Positions 43,626 through 52,759 of a stretch of 64,000 nt of DNA are shown here, in pieces. Within the stretch, counting starts at the first letter, position 1; every line of letters begins with the position of its first letter. The position numbers and the translations under genes were made by a program. This DNA comes from Polaromonas sp. Its GTDB lineage: Bacteria > Pseudomonadota > Gammaproteobacteria > Burkholderiales > Burkholderiaceae_C. The stretch spans positions 18,732 through 82,731 of the forward strand of contig NZ_JAQSDL010000097.1 in the NCBI RefSeq assembly GCF_029945895.1, read 5' to 3'. The notes beneath the pieces are model-generated. The model was not told the DNA's origin, did no database searches, and saw only the letters and a program-made list of their open reading frames with translations.

Positions 43626-44279
43626 CAAGGAAATCGCGCTGGGCCGCCAGCCATATTCATCGTCATTACCGAACAACACGGAGACCGGGCAACGCACGGC
43701 AGCGATCTCGGCGCTCATATTCCATTGCAGTGCCTGCGGGCTGGCCCAGGGCTCGTACCAGCCCCAGAACATCGCATCGGTGCTGTCGCCATGGTGGCGC
43801 TGAAGTTTTTCACGCAAGCCGTCTTGCTCAAACGCGCGCCGCGCGCCGGCCATGGCATCCACCATGAACGGATCGATGGCCATGGTTGGCGAGCAGGCAA
43901 GAACGCCGCATACCAGCTCAGGATGCGCCGCCGCAGCCAGCACCGACATGGCTCCTCCATCACTGTGGCCGAACATCAACGCCTTGTGGATTCCGAAGTG
44001 GCGCAACACCTCGCCAAGCACTGGCCCCGCCTCTTCACGCCGGTAACTGGGCTCACGCCCACCCACCAGACTCTCGGATCGCCCATAACCATACCGGTCA
44101 TAGGCCAGCACCGGCCAGCCGCTGGCTTCGACCAACACCTGAGGCAGGTCTTTCCAGGTGGTGATGCAGTCCAGCCCGCCGTGCATCATCACGATGGTCG
44201 GCTGCCCGTTGCCCACATCACCCCAGGTGGTGGCGGCCAGCCGATGGCCTCCCGCAAACAGTTCGTGTTCTTTCATCAT
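43467..44279 (-). CDS. Alpha/beta-hydrolase
   Basis: This 270-residue alpha/beta-hydrolase has an oxyanion segment MMHGGLDC, nucleophile elbow GHSDGG and a C-terminal GVGHHPQ with the catalytic His. The substrate is unknown; such enzymes next to CoA-ester pathways hydrolyse esters or ring-cleavage products. Its 3' part overlaps repeat B, and a broken copy of this part lies at 33905-34124. It is the last gene of the minus-strand array. Confidence 0.86.
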   Translation of the reverse strand: MMKEHELFAGGHRLAATTWGDVGNGQPTIVMMHGGLDCITTWKDLPQVLVEASGWPVLAYDRYGYGRSESLVGGREPSYRREEAGPVLGEVLRHFGIHKALMFGHSDGGAMSVLAAAAHPELVCGVLACSPTMAIDPFMVDAMAGARRAFEQDGLREKLQRHHGDSTDAMFWGWYEPWASPQALQWNMSAEIAAVRCPVSVLFGNDDEYGWRPSAISLFRHGLMPLEVTALPGVGHHPQQRARGETIGMLQRLLGRIGHGALAGSGDTGG

Positions 44280-44323
44280 GTCAATCTGTCTCCTGGTTGT
44301 GCCTTGCAGGGGATCGGCACAGC

Positions 44324-45556
44324 CTACAGGTCGGCCTGTCCTGTCAGCAGTTGGCGCGCGATGGTGCGGCGCTGGATTTCGCCCGTGCCGTCGGGGATGC
44401 GCATCACGCGGGCGAAGCGGTAGCCCTCTTCCAGGCGCAGTTCGTTGGTCAGGCCCATGCCGCCGTGGATCTGGATGCTGCGGTCCATGACGCGCCCGAG
44501 CATTTCGGTGGAGAAGGCCTTGACCATGCTGACCTGCGCGGTGGCACTCTGACCGTTGTCAATGCGCCAGGCACAGTTCTGGATCATGGTCTTGGCGGCG
44601 TAGATGTCCATGGCGCTGTCGGCCAGCATGAGCTGGATCGCCTGGTGCTCGGCAATCGGCACGCCAAAGGTTTTGCGCACCTTGGCATATTCCACCGCCT
44701 GGTCCAGCGCCCAGCGGGCCAAGCCCAGGCAGGATGCCGCCATGCCCATGCGCCCGGCGTTGACGCCGTCCATCGCCACCGCCAGACCGCGCCCGACCTC
44801 GCCGAGCCGGTGGTCGTCGCGCACGCGCACGCCGTCGAGCACGATGACGCCGGTGTCGCCGCCCAGGTGGCCCATGGTGTTGATGATGCGCGGCACCGAG
44901 AAGCCTGGCGCGCGCGTGTCGACGAAGAAACCGGTGACGCCACCCTTGTGGCGCGCCGCGGCTTCGGGGTCGGTCAGCGCAAACACCATGGCGTAATCGG
45001 CGTAGGGCGAGTTGGTGATCCACTGCTTGGTGCCGGTGAGCACCCATTCGTCACCGTCGCGCACGGCGCGGGTTTTCATGCCGAAGGCGTCCGAACCCGC
45101 ATCGGGCTCGCTCAGGGCGAAACACAGGGTCTTGTCGCCGCTGGCGATGCCGTCGCGGTAGTGCGCAAAGATGTCCGGCTTGAGGTGCCGCAGCACCGGC
45201 GACAGACCGTTGGTGAAGGGCGACGGCAGCACCACCGTCTGCACCAGCGGCTGGGGCGGACCGACGCGATGGTTGAGCACCTCTTGCACATGGGCCATGA
45301 CCTGCGCGCCCTGCCCGCCACCGCCCAGTTTTTCGTCGCCGAACAGGGTGTAAAAGCCCAGCTCGGCCGAGCGCTTGCGCACCTGCTGGCGCAAAGCCAG
45401 CGCTTCGGGCACATAGCGGCCGCTGGCGTCGAACAGGGTCCGCTCGCTGCCCAGCAAGTGATGGTGGCGCTGCTGCAGCGGCAGCACTTCGCGCTCGACG
45501 AAGCGCAGCACCGCCTCGGAAATCGCCACGGTGTCGGGATCGATGGTGAAGTCCAT
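44324..45556 (-). CDS. Acyl-CoA dehydrogenase with Asp at the base position
   Basis: This 410-residue ACAD has ALSEPDAGSDAFGM, WITNSPYAD and IHGGMGLTNEL intact. The loop base position reads RIPDGTGEIQ, so Asp389 replaces the usual Glu, as in ACAD10/11-type enzymes that take 4-hydroxy or branched acyl-CoAs. It forms a run with DUF35, thiolase and CoA-ligase genes, all minus strand, which looks like a side-chain degradation unit. Confidence 0.88.
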   Translation of the reverse strand: MDFTIDPDTVAISEAVLRFVEREVLPLQQRHHHLLGSERTLFDASGRYVPEALALRQQVRKRSAELGFYTLFGDEKLGGGGQGAQVMAHVQEVLNHRVGPPQPLVQTVVLPSPFTNGLSPVLRHLKPDIFAHYRDGIASGDKTLCFALSEPDAGSDAFGMKTRAVRDGDEWVLTGTKQWITNSPYADYAMVFALTDPEAAARHKGGVTGFFVDTRAPGFSVPRIINTMGHLGGDTGVIVLDGVRVRDDHRLGEVGRGLAVAMDGVNAGRMGMAASCLGLARWALDQAVEYAKVRKTFGVPIAEHQAIQLMLADSAMDIYAAKTMIQNCAWRIDNGQSATAQVSMVKAFSTEMLGRVMDRSIQIHGGMGLTNELRLEEGYRFARVMRIPDGTGEIQRRTIARQLLTGQADL

Positions 45557-45572
45557 GCGGGAAGCCTCGTTG

Positions 45573-45974
45573 TTACAAGAGCCGGAACTTCGGCAGCGTG
45601 ACCTCGTCGGTCACGTCGTCGTAGTGCACCGTCACGCGCTGGCCGATGCGCACCGCCTCGACATCGTCGGTGACGATGTTGGTCATCATGCGTGCGCCTT
45701 CGTCGAGGTCGATCACCGCCACCACGTAGGGGGTGTCGGCCTTGAAGGCCGGGCCGGCCGGCCGGCGCGCGATGGTGAAGCTGTAGATGGTGCCGGTGCC
45801 GCAGGCATCGACCCATTCGACGGCATCGGAATGGCAGTGCGGGCACAGGACGCGCGGATAAAAATGGTGCTTGCCGCAGTCGTGGCAGCGCTTGAGTGTC
45901 AGGCGATGCTGCTTCAGGGCATCCCAATAGGGGCGGCTTTCGCCATCGATGACGGGCAGGGGTTTGTCGTACAT
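45573..45974 (-). CDS. DUF35 OB-fold/zinc-ribbon protein, thiolase partner
   Basis: This 133-residue protein has a rubredoxin-like zinc ribbon with Cys30, Cys33, Cys44 and Cys47 (CHDC and CPHC) and an OB-fold C-terminal half. Such proteins bind thiolases or HMG-CoA synthase and shape the CoA channel; steroid side-chain thiolases and aldolases use them. A GTG at 45983 overlapping the thiolase stop is an alternative start. It directly follows the thiolase gene. Confidence 0.85.
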   Translation of the reverse strand: MYDKPLPVIDGESRPYWDALKQHRLTLKRCHDCGKHHFYPRVLCPHCHSDAVEWVDACGTGTIYSFTIARRPAGPAFKADTPYVVAVIDLDEGARMMTNIVTDDVEAVRIGQRVTVHYDDVTDEVTLPKFRLL

Positions 45975-45979
45975 GGTGC

Positions 45980-47149
45980 TCACCGGGTGGAAAGGATGCA
46001 AGTGGCACCGCTGGAGAGCGTGCCGCCGGTGCCGTGGACCAACGCGGTCACGGCGTTCGCGATCTGGCGCGGGCCGCATTCGCCGCGCAACTGGCGCACC
46101 GCCTCGATCAGCAGGAAGATGCCGTACATGCCGGGGTGCGCGTAGGACAGACCGCCGCCGTTGGTGTTGAGCGGAAACGCCCCGCCCGGCGCGGTGCGCT
46201 GGTTGGCAACGAAGGCGCCGCCCTCGCCACGCTTGCAAAAGCCCAGCGCTTCGAGCGTCAGCAGCACGGTGATGGTGAACGAGTCATAGACCTCGACCAC
46301 GTCGATGGCGTCATGCCGGATGCCCGCCATGGCAAAGGCGTCGCGGCCCGCCACTTCGGCAGCGGTCAGGTGCGCCAGATCGGGCATGGCGGCAATCGTC
46401 CAATGGGTGTGTGATTCGCCATAACCGCGCACATGCACCGGTTTGCGCCCCAGCGCCTTGGCGTGCTCCGCCGTGGTCATGACCACGGCGCCGCCGCCGT
46501 CGGTCACCAGGCAGATATCGAGCAGGTGCAGCGGGTCGGCGATCATCGGGCTCTTGAGCACGTCCTCGATCGACAGCGGGTCGCGCATGGTGGCCGCCGG
46601 GTTGAGCGCGGCCCACTGGCGCGTGGCCACCGCAATCTCGGCCAGTTGCCCGGAGGTGGTACCGTATTCGTGCATATGGCGCTTGGCCGCCATGGCGTAG
46701 CCGCCCACCGGCGTGGGCATGCCCCAGGGCGTTTCGTACTGCATGGTCAGCACCGCCGGACGCCCGGCCAGGTTGCGGCTCATCTCGCTCTTTTGCAGGC
46801 TACCGTAAGTAATCAGCGCCACCTCGCAGCGGCCAGCCTCGATGGCGGTGGCGGCATGCGCCACGTGCGCCTCGAAGGCCGAGCCGCCGATGTTGGTGCC
46901 GTCGACGAAGCGCGGCGTAATCCCCAGATACTCCGACAGCGTCACGGTCGGCAACTGGCCCGGACCGGGCACCCCCCACAGGCCGGCGGTCAGCAAACCA
47001 TCGACTTCGCGCATGGCGATGCCGGCGTCCTTGAGAGCGTCGCGGGCGACCAGCGCCTGGGCCTGAAGGACCGACATGGGCGCAAGGACCTTGCCGTCCT
47101 TCAGTGGCAGGTCGGCAACGCCGACGATCACAGCTTCTCGTTTTGTCAT
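45980..47149 (-). CDS. SCP-x/lipid-transfer-type thiolase-like protein
   Basis: This thiolase-superfamily protein has 389 residues from ATG 47149 (MTKREAVIVG); TTG 47173 would add eight. The first catalytic Cys is not present: the site reads TNIGGSAFEAHV where thiolases have a Cys. The C-terminal part keeps HPGMYG and VHGTGGTLSSGA. Members without the nucleophile work with DUF35 partners, and some are aldolase-type enzymes or scaffolds. The adjacent DUF35 gene supports a two-protein complex. Confidence 0.85.
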   Translation of the reverse strand: MTKREAVIVGVADLPLKDGKVLAPMSVLQAQALVARDALKDAGIAMREVDGLLTAGLWGVPGPGQLPTVTLSEYLGITPRFVDGTNIGGSAFEAHVAHAATAIEAGRCEVALITYGSLQKSEMSRNLAGRPAVLTMQYETPWGMPTPVGGYAMAAKRHMHEYGTTSGQLAEIAVATRQWAALNPAATMRDPLSIEDVLKSPMIADPLHLLDICLVTDGGGAVVMTTAEHAKALGRKPVHVRGYGESHTHWTIAAMPDLAHLTAAEVAGRDAFAMAGIRHDAIDVVEVYDSFTITVLLTLEALGFCKRGEGGAFVANQRTAPGGAFPLNTNGGGLSYAHPGMYGIFLLIEAVRQLRGECGPRQIANAVTALVHGTGGTLSSGATCILSTR

Positions 47150-47169
47150 CTCTTGAATTTTCCTGGTGT

Positions 47170-48819
47170 TCAAACGGTTTTGTACTGCTCGCGCGCCATT
47201 TCGCGCAGACGGAACTTCTGGATCTTGCCGCTCGGGGTGCGCGGGAAGTCTTCGACCGCGGCAAGGAACTCGGGCCAGTACTGCTTGGCCATCTGCTGCT
47301 CTTCGAAGAAACGTTTCATGTCGTCGAGCGTAAGGGTCTGCCCGGGCCGCAGCATCACGTAGGCCACCGCGCGCTCGCCCATTCGTGCGTCCGGCACGCC
47401 CACCACGGCGGCCACCTGGATCGCCGGGTGTTTGTGCAACAGCTGCTCAACCTCGATCACCGGCACGTTCTCGCCGCCCCGGATGATGATGTCCTTGGCC
47501 CGGCCGGTGATGCGCACGTAGCCATCGGCGTCAATGCGCGCCAGGTCGCCGGTCTTGAACCAGCCCTGCGCATCCATGTCGTAACGCTCGGGGCGCTTGA
47601 GGTAGCCCACAAAGTGGCTTGCCCCCCGGGATTGCAGCTCGCCCTCCTGGTCCACGCCCAGCGCCTGCCCTGCGGCATCGACGACGCGGATCTCCATGCC
47701 CGGCACCGACAAGCCGTCCGTGCCGAACACTTTTTCCGGCACATCCAGCAGTCGCGTGCCGGTGACCAGCAGATTCTCCGTCATGCCCCAGCCAGAGACA
47801 ATGTGCGCCTTGAGTCGCTCGGTCGCGCTCTGCACGAGGGCGCGCGGAATCGGGGCGCCGGCCGAAATGAAGATGTCAAGCGTGGAAATATCGAAGCGCG
47901 GCAGCGCCGGGTGGTCGGTCAGGTCGGCCAGGAAGGGCGTGGCGGCCATCATGAAGTGCACGCCTTCGTCCTGGACCCGCGTCAGCGCCACCTGAGCGTC
48001 CCAGACGTCCTGCAACACCATTTTGGCGCCCAGCATCAAGGGCAGTTCCATGCCAATCAGGAAGCCGGTCTGGTGCGCCATCGGCGAGGGCATGAAGATC
48101 ACATGCTCGCTGCTCAAGCCACAGCGTTTCACCCACTCGACGATGTTGGCGAAATGGGTGTTGGAGGTGTGCAAGGCGCCCTTGGGCTCACCGGTGGTGC
48201 CGGAGGTGTAGAGCAACTGCAGCACCTCGTCGGGGCGCATGCGGCGCTCGGCGAACAACTGTTCGGCATGGGGCGTTTCCTGCTCCCAGCGGCGCTCGAT
48301 GAAGTGCTTCTCGAACGACATGTCGCCTTCGCCGCCGATCGCAAAGATATGCTTGAGCTGCGGCAGCGCCGGCTGAATTTCGCTCAGCATCGCGGCATGG
48401 TCAAACCCCCGAAACTCGCGCGGCACGATCATGACCTTCGATTCGGCCAGCCCGAGCATGAAGGTCAACTCGCGGTGGCGGAAGATCGGCATCACCGGGT
48501 TGGTGACCGCGCCGATGTGCAAACAAGCCAGGTGCAGCGCCACAAACTGCCACCAGTTGGGCAACTGGTAGGACACCACGTCGCCACGCTCCACGCCCAG
48601 CGCCGCCAGACCGAGCGCGATGCGTTTGGACAGGCGCAGCAGTTGCCGGTACGACAGGGTGCTCGCCTGCCCGGTCATGCTGTTGAGATCCGTCACGGCC
48701 ACTTTGTCGAGGCGGCTGGGCGCGACTTCGTCCAGAAAATCGAGCAGCGTCTTGTCGTGCCAGTGGCCGCCCGCCCTGGCTTGTTGAACCAGTTGGGGGC
48801 TCAGTTGAGATTCGATCAT
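47170..48819 (-). CDS. AMP-forming acyl-CoA ligase
   Basis: This 549-residue ANL enzyme has the P-loop YTSGTTGEPKG, GWGMTEN, WFKTGDLARID and the catalytic Lys of PSGKIQKF. It resembles the medium-chain and alicyclic (cyclohexanecarboxylate-type) acid:CoA ligases. It activates a free acid with ATP and CoA to feed the ACAD/thiolase genes downstream, whose start nearly overlaps its stop. Confidence 0.9.
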   Translation of the reverse strand: MIESQLSPQLVQQARAGGHWHDKTLLDFLDEVAPSRLDKVAVTDLNSMTGQASTLSYRQLLRLSKRIALGLAALGVERGDVVSYQLPNWWQFVALHLACLHIGAVTNPVMPIFRHRELTFMLGLAESKVMIVPREFRGFDHAAMLSEIQPALPQLKHIFAIGGEGDMSFEKHFIERRWEQETPHAEQLFAERRMRPDEVLQLLYTSGTTGEPKGALHTSNTHFANIVEWVKRCGLSSEHVIFMPSPMAHQTGFLIGMELPLMLGAKMVLQDVWDAQVALTRVQDEGVHFMMAATPFLADLTDHPALPRFDISTLDIFISAGAPIPRALVQSATERLKAHIVSGWGMTENLLVTGTRLLDVPEKVFGTDGLSVPGMEIRVVDAAGQALGVDQEGELQSRGASHFVGYLKRPERYDMDAQGWFKTGDLARIDADGYVRITGRAKDIIIRGGENVPVIEVEQLLHKHPAIQVAAVVGVPDARMGERAVAYVMLRPGQTLTLDDMKRFFEEQQMAKQYWPEFLAAVEDFPRTPSGKIQKFRLREMAREQYKTV

Positions 48820-48931
48820 GGTGTCTAGTCGTTGTATTGAAATGGAATGAACTTAGCCGTGCCGGATGGCTTGCGACCGGGTCTGGGATCAGCGTGCGCC
48901 CTGTCGCGCCCGCGAACTTGGACCATCAGGG

Positions 48932-49417
48932 TCACCGGGTACCGACCTCCCTGGGCAAAAAAGTAATGGTTTCAGTGAAGTCCACCAGGGTCTCGCCCCG
49001 CTGGTTGATGACTAGGTGCTGCAACTCCATCAGGGTATAGCCGCGCGATGTCACAGGCAAGAGGCGCGCCTCTCCTTCGACGTGAATCGTGTCGCCCGGA
49101 AACAGCGCGCCGCGCAGGCGTGCCTGTACGCCGGTCATACCGCCGAACGGGCCAACCTCGCGCCCTTCTAGAACCTGCTTGATGATGCCGGACACATAGG
49201 TCGCCAGCAGCCCCATACCGAGCGAGATGACCATCGGGCCGGGCGCAAAGCGACTGCGATGCGATCCGGTCATGTTCTCTCGGATGTACTCCATGTCGAT
49301 AAAAAATGGTTCATGCAAGCCGACCACATTGACGAAGGTGACGATATCGGTTTCGGTGATGGTGCGTCGGTGCGTCTTGAAATGATGCGACTTGGCGCTG
49401 TCGGTCAGGTTGGCCAT
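48932..49417 (-). CDS. MaoC-like hotdog-fold protein
   Basis: This 161-residue protein has HRRTITETDIVTFVNVVGLHEPFF and FPGDTIHVEGEA, the MaoC-dehydratase arrangement with Asp and His in the first helix. It would hydrate a 2-enoyl-CoA, fitting between ACAD and thiolase steps. It is divergent from the SDR at 49546. The gap 48820-48931 contains nothing I can assign. Confidence 0.8.
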   Translation of the reverse strand: MANLTDSAKSHHFKTHRRTITETDIVTFVNVVGLHEPFFIDMEYIRENMTGSHRSRFAPGPMVISLGMGLLATYVSGIIKQVLEGREVGPFGGMTGVQARLRGALFPGDTIHVEGEARLLPVTSRGYTLMELQHLVINQRGETLVDFTETITFLPREVGTR

Positions 49418-49545
49418 TTTGAAGTCCGGTGATTGATGGGTGGTGATGGATGAAAGTGCTTCTCTGCGGGCAATCCCTCTATCGGCCTGGCCCGCTGTTT
49501 TGACACAATCAGGTTTTTATGTCGTCTAGCGCAGGAGAACAGCGG

Positions 49546-50355
49546 ATGAACCCAGCACCCTTGCCTGGCGGTCAACTTCAAGGCCAGATCGCCCTCGTCA
49601 CCGGTGCCACGGCCTTCATCGGTCGTGCCATTGCGCTGGAGTTGGCGCGGCGCGGCGCGCACGTGATCGTCAACGGCCGCAATCCCGAAGCCGGACAGGC
49701 GGTGATCAACGAGATCGCTTCGAACGGCTACAGCGCCACGTTTGAACAAGCCGACCTGACCAATAGCGACGCGGTTCGTGCCATGGTGGATCGAGTTGCC
49801 GAGCGCCACGGTCGCCTTGACATCCTGGTGGCCAGCGGCGCAGGTGCCAGTGCCGATTCGCCGTCCTTTCGCCTTTTCAAGGAAATGAGCGACGGCGACT
49901 TCGACAACTACATCCGCGCCCACTGGCTCACCCGCGCGTTTGCGATCCAGGCGGCCGCGCGCGTCATGGCACTGCACGGCCGCGGCAAGATCGTTGCGGT
50001 GGGTACCGACGCGGGCCGCGTGGCCACGGTGGGCGAATCGTTCATTGGCGGCGCGACCGCCGGCATGATGCAGATGTGCCGCGTGCTGGCACGTGAGCTG
50101 GGGCGCGACGGCATTCGCGTCAACTCGGTGGCGATGAGCTACATCTGGGATGCCGAGCCGCGCTGGGGCCCGGGCTCGCCGGCGCTCGAAGGCGGCCATG
50201 GCACGGGCATGATCGAGAACCTGCGCAAGCGCATGCTGTTTCCAGTACATTGCCAGGACATCGCCAACGCGGCGGCGTTCTTTGCCGGACCGGAGTCCGA
50301 TGCCATCACCGGCCAGACGCTCAGCGTCAACGGCGGTTTGAGCACACCGGGCTGA
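49546..50355 (+). CDS. SDR-family protein lacking the usual catalytic Tyr and Lys
   Basis: This 269-residue Rossmann protein has an SDR-like glycine motif (TGATAFIGRA) and a C-terminal GQTLSVNGG. Where classical SDRs have Y-x-x-x-K, the aligned region reads ESFIGGATAGMM, with no Tyr or Lys. It may be non-catalytic or belong to an atypical reductase group. ATG 49546 is chosen because AGGAGA lies eight bases upstream; ATG 49519 is possible. It is the only plus-strand gene in the right half, embedded between minus-strand genes. Confidence 0.8.
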   Translation: MNPAPLPGGQLQGQIALVTGATAFIGRAIALELARRGAHVIVNGRNPEAGQAVINEIASNGYSATFEQADLTNSDAVRAMVDRVAERHGRLDILVASGAGASADSPSFRLFKEMSDGDFDNYIRAHWLTRAFAIQAAARVMALHGRGKIVAVGTDAGRVATVGESFIGGATAGMMQMCRVLARELGRDGIRVNSVAMSYIWDAEPRWGPGSPALEGGHGTGMIENLRKRMLFPVHCQDIANAAAFFAGPESDAITGQTLSVNGGLSTPG

Positions 50356-50363
50356 CATGGCCA

Positions 50364-51872
50364 TCAGGCCCCGCCGTGAGCGGCCTTGACGGCCGCGCGG
50401 TCAATGCTATCGGCACTGCCCAAGGGGAGTGCCGATACAAACACCACATGCTTGGGTTTCTTGTAGCGCGCGATGCGAGCGCCCACGAACTCGATCAGGT
50501 CCTCGGCACTCAATATGTGTCCCGCCTTCAGCACGCAGACGGCCTTGACCGCCTCGCCCCACTGAACGTCCGGCACACCGACGACCACCGCCTGCGCCAG
50601 CGCCGGGTGCTCCAGAATGGCCCGCTCGACTTCAGCCGGATAGACGTTCTCGCCACCCGGCTTGATCAATTCCTTGGCCGGTGAACGCCCGCTGTACCAG
50701 AGGTAGCCCTCGGCATCGATGCGCCCCATGTCGCCCGTGTGGTGCCAGCCGTTGCGCAGCGTGAAGGCGTTGTCTGCTTCGCAGCGCCAGTAGCCCTGGA
50801 ACACCATCGGACCGCGCACCACGATCTCGCCGGTGGCGCCCACAGGCAGCGGACGGTCCAGCTCGTCCACCACCGCGACCGTGTTCAGCGCGGTGGGACG
50901 CCCGGCGCTGCCGGGGCACTCGTCAAACGGCGCCAGACTGACCGAGCCCGAGGTCTCGGTCTGGCCGTAGGCACTCCAGAAGGTCGCATGGGGACAGGTA
51001 ATGCGCAATCGCGCGATGGTCTCGGGCACATCAATCCCCGACACCACACGCAGCCTGGCCAGTGCAGAGCCTTGGGCTGCGGCGGCGTCCAGCAGGGCGC
51101 CCAGCATCGGCGGGAAGGTGCCGATCAGGCTGCCCCCGTCCTCGTCGATATGTTTGACCAGACTGGGCGGATCGAAACGTGTCATCAGCAGCGTGGCGCC
51201 GCCCGCCTGCTGCGTGGCCAGCAGGAAGCCGATGGCGGCCACGTGAAACAGCGGCAAGACCCCCAGATTGACATCGGCCGGCGTCAGGCTCCAGGCCAGT
51301 TGCGTCTGCAGGCTGGCAGAGATCAGGCCGCGGTGCGAGAGCAGTGCGCCGCGCGGCCGCCCGCCCACGGCGGCGGTGTGGATAATGACGATCCCCTCAT
51401 CGTCGTTCAGATCAGCGGGCGGCACGGTGGTGCGATCGAGATACAGGGCGCTGACCGCTTGCCACGGTGCCTGTGCTGCCCCCAGCGTGTAGCGCTGCAT
51501 GCCGTCCAGCCCTTGCTGCGGCAACAGCGCCTTGAATTCATCGGCCACGATCAATACCCTGGGCGCCGCGTCCTCGATGACGTAGGCCACCTCCTCGGCC
51601 GACAGCCGCCAGTTGATCGGCACCACGATCGCGCCCAGTTGGGCGGCGGCGCCGAACAAATCGACATATTCCAGGCCGTTGGGGGCCAGTATCGCCAGCC
51701 GGTCGCCCTGGCCCACGCCCGCGGCCGCCAGACCAGCGGCCAGGCGCGCCGTGCGCTCGGCGTACTGGGCGTGCGTGACCCGCTGATCGCCGAACACCAA
51801 GGCGGTGTTCGATCCGTACAATCGCGCGTTGCGGTTGATGAGATCGTGCAAGGTAAAAGATCGCAAACCCAT
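50364..51872 (-). CDS. AMP-binding acyl-CoA synthetase-like protein with altered motifs
   Basis: This 502-residue ANL-superfamily protein has WSAYGQTETSG and WHHTGDMGRID intact. However, the P-loop reads HTAAVGGRPRG rather than TSGTTGxPKG. The C-terminal A10 region reads LGSADSIDRAAVK, without the usual Gly-Lys. Loss of that Lys normally slows adenylate formation, so it may be a subfamily with another chemistry. It converges on the SDR gene with an 8-bp gap. Confidence 0.85.
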   Translation of the reverse strand: MGLRSFTLHDLINRNARLYGSNTALVFGDQRVTHAQYAERTARLAAGLAAAGVGQGDRLAILAPNGLEYVDLFGAAAQLGAIVVPINWRLSAEEVAYVIEDAAPRVLIVADEFKALLPQQGLDGMQRYTLGAAQAPWQAVSALYLDRTTVPPADLNDDEGIVIIHTAAVGGRPRGALLSHRGLISASLQTQLAWSLTPADVNLGVLPLFHVAAIGFLLATQQAGGATLLMTRFDPPSLVKHIDEDGGSLIGTFPPMLGALLDAAAAQGSALARLRVVSGIDVPETIARLRITCPHATFWSAYGQTETSGSVSLAPFDECPGSAGRPTALNTVAVVDELDRPLPVGATGEIVVRGPMVFQGYWRCEADNAFTLRNGWHHTGDMGRIDAEGYLWYSGRSPAKELIKPGGENVYPAEVERAILEHPALAQAVVVGVPDVQWGEAVKAVCVLKAGHILSAEDLIEFVGARIARYKKPKHVVFVSALPLGSADSIDRAAVKAAHGGA

Positions 51873-51892
51873 TTCATGCTCCTCGTTCAGGT

Positions 51893-52759
51893 TCAGGTCC
51901 CGCTCGCCGGGGCCTTCGCCGGCGGCATCACTTCGTGCAGAAAGTTCGCCACGCTGGCGACAAAGGCATCGTTGGCATCACCGGCAATCATGTGGCCGGC
52001 GCCCTTCAGATCGACAAATCGCGCGCGCGGCAAGGTTTGCACCAGGGCGCGCGCATCTTCTTCGCTGATCACGTCGCTGCGCTGGCCGCGCAGCAGCAAG
52101 GTGGGCGCCTGCAGACCGCGCAAGGCGCGCTCGTAACCGTCGGCGTCGCGCCGGTGGTTGTGGTTGGCCTCGCTCATAATGAGCGGATCCCAGTGCCAGT
52201 TCCAGCGGCCCTGCGCATTGAGGCGCAGGTTTTTCTTCAGGCCCTCGATGGGACCCTCCATCGGCCGGCCACGGTAGGCGGCGATGTGCTGTGCGGCCTC
52301 TTCGAGCGACGCAAAGCCATCGGGCCGCGCCCGCATGAAGCGCACGATGCGCTCGACACCGGCTTCTTCCATGCGCGGCGCGATGTCCACCAGCACCAGC
52401 GCGTTGATCGGCGGCGCATGTGGGCGCCCGATGGCGGCCATGCTGGTCAAGCCCCCCATGGAGGCGCCGACCACCGCCAGCGGCGTTCCCAGCTCGCGCC
52501 AGATGCGGCACATGGTGTCGGCCAGCGTCTCGATGCGGTAGTCGCCATCCGTGGCCCAGGCGCTATCGCCATGCCCCGGCAGGTCCAGCGCAACGGTGTA
52601 CCAGCCGGCATCGCCCAGCACTTGCCCGGCCTTGCCCCAGGCATGGCGGGTTTGTCCGCCACCGTGCAGCAGCAGCACCGTCGGTGCGCCGACCGGGCCG
52701 TAGACATCGGCCACCAGGGAGCCGCCAGCAAAGCCGGAAAATTCCCGGCGCGCCATCAT
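51893..52759 (-). CDS. Alpha/beta-hydrolase
   Basis: This 288-residue hydrolase has an oxyanion segment LLHGGGQTRHAW, nucleophile elbow GASMGG and the late His in KGAGHMIAG. It belongs to the haloperoxidase/esterase-like group; the substrate is unknown. It overlaps the transglutaminase-like gene by ATGA and lies 20 bp before the CoA-synthetase-like gene. Confidence 0.86.
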   Translation of the reverse strand: MMARREFSGFAGGSLVADVYGPVGAPTVLLLHGGGQTRHAWGKAGQVLGDAGWYTVALDLPGHGDSAWATDGDYRIETLADTMCRIWRELGTPLAVVGASMGGLTSMAAIGRPHAPPINALVLVDIAPRMEEAGVERIVRFMRARPDGFASLEEAAQHIAAYRGRPMEGPIEGLKKNLRLNAQGRWNWHWDPLIMSEANHNHRRDADGYERALRGLQAPTLLLRGQRSDVISEEDARALVQTLPRARFVDLKGAGHMIAGDANDAFVASVANFLHEVMPPAKAPASGT

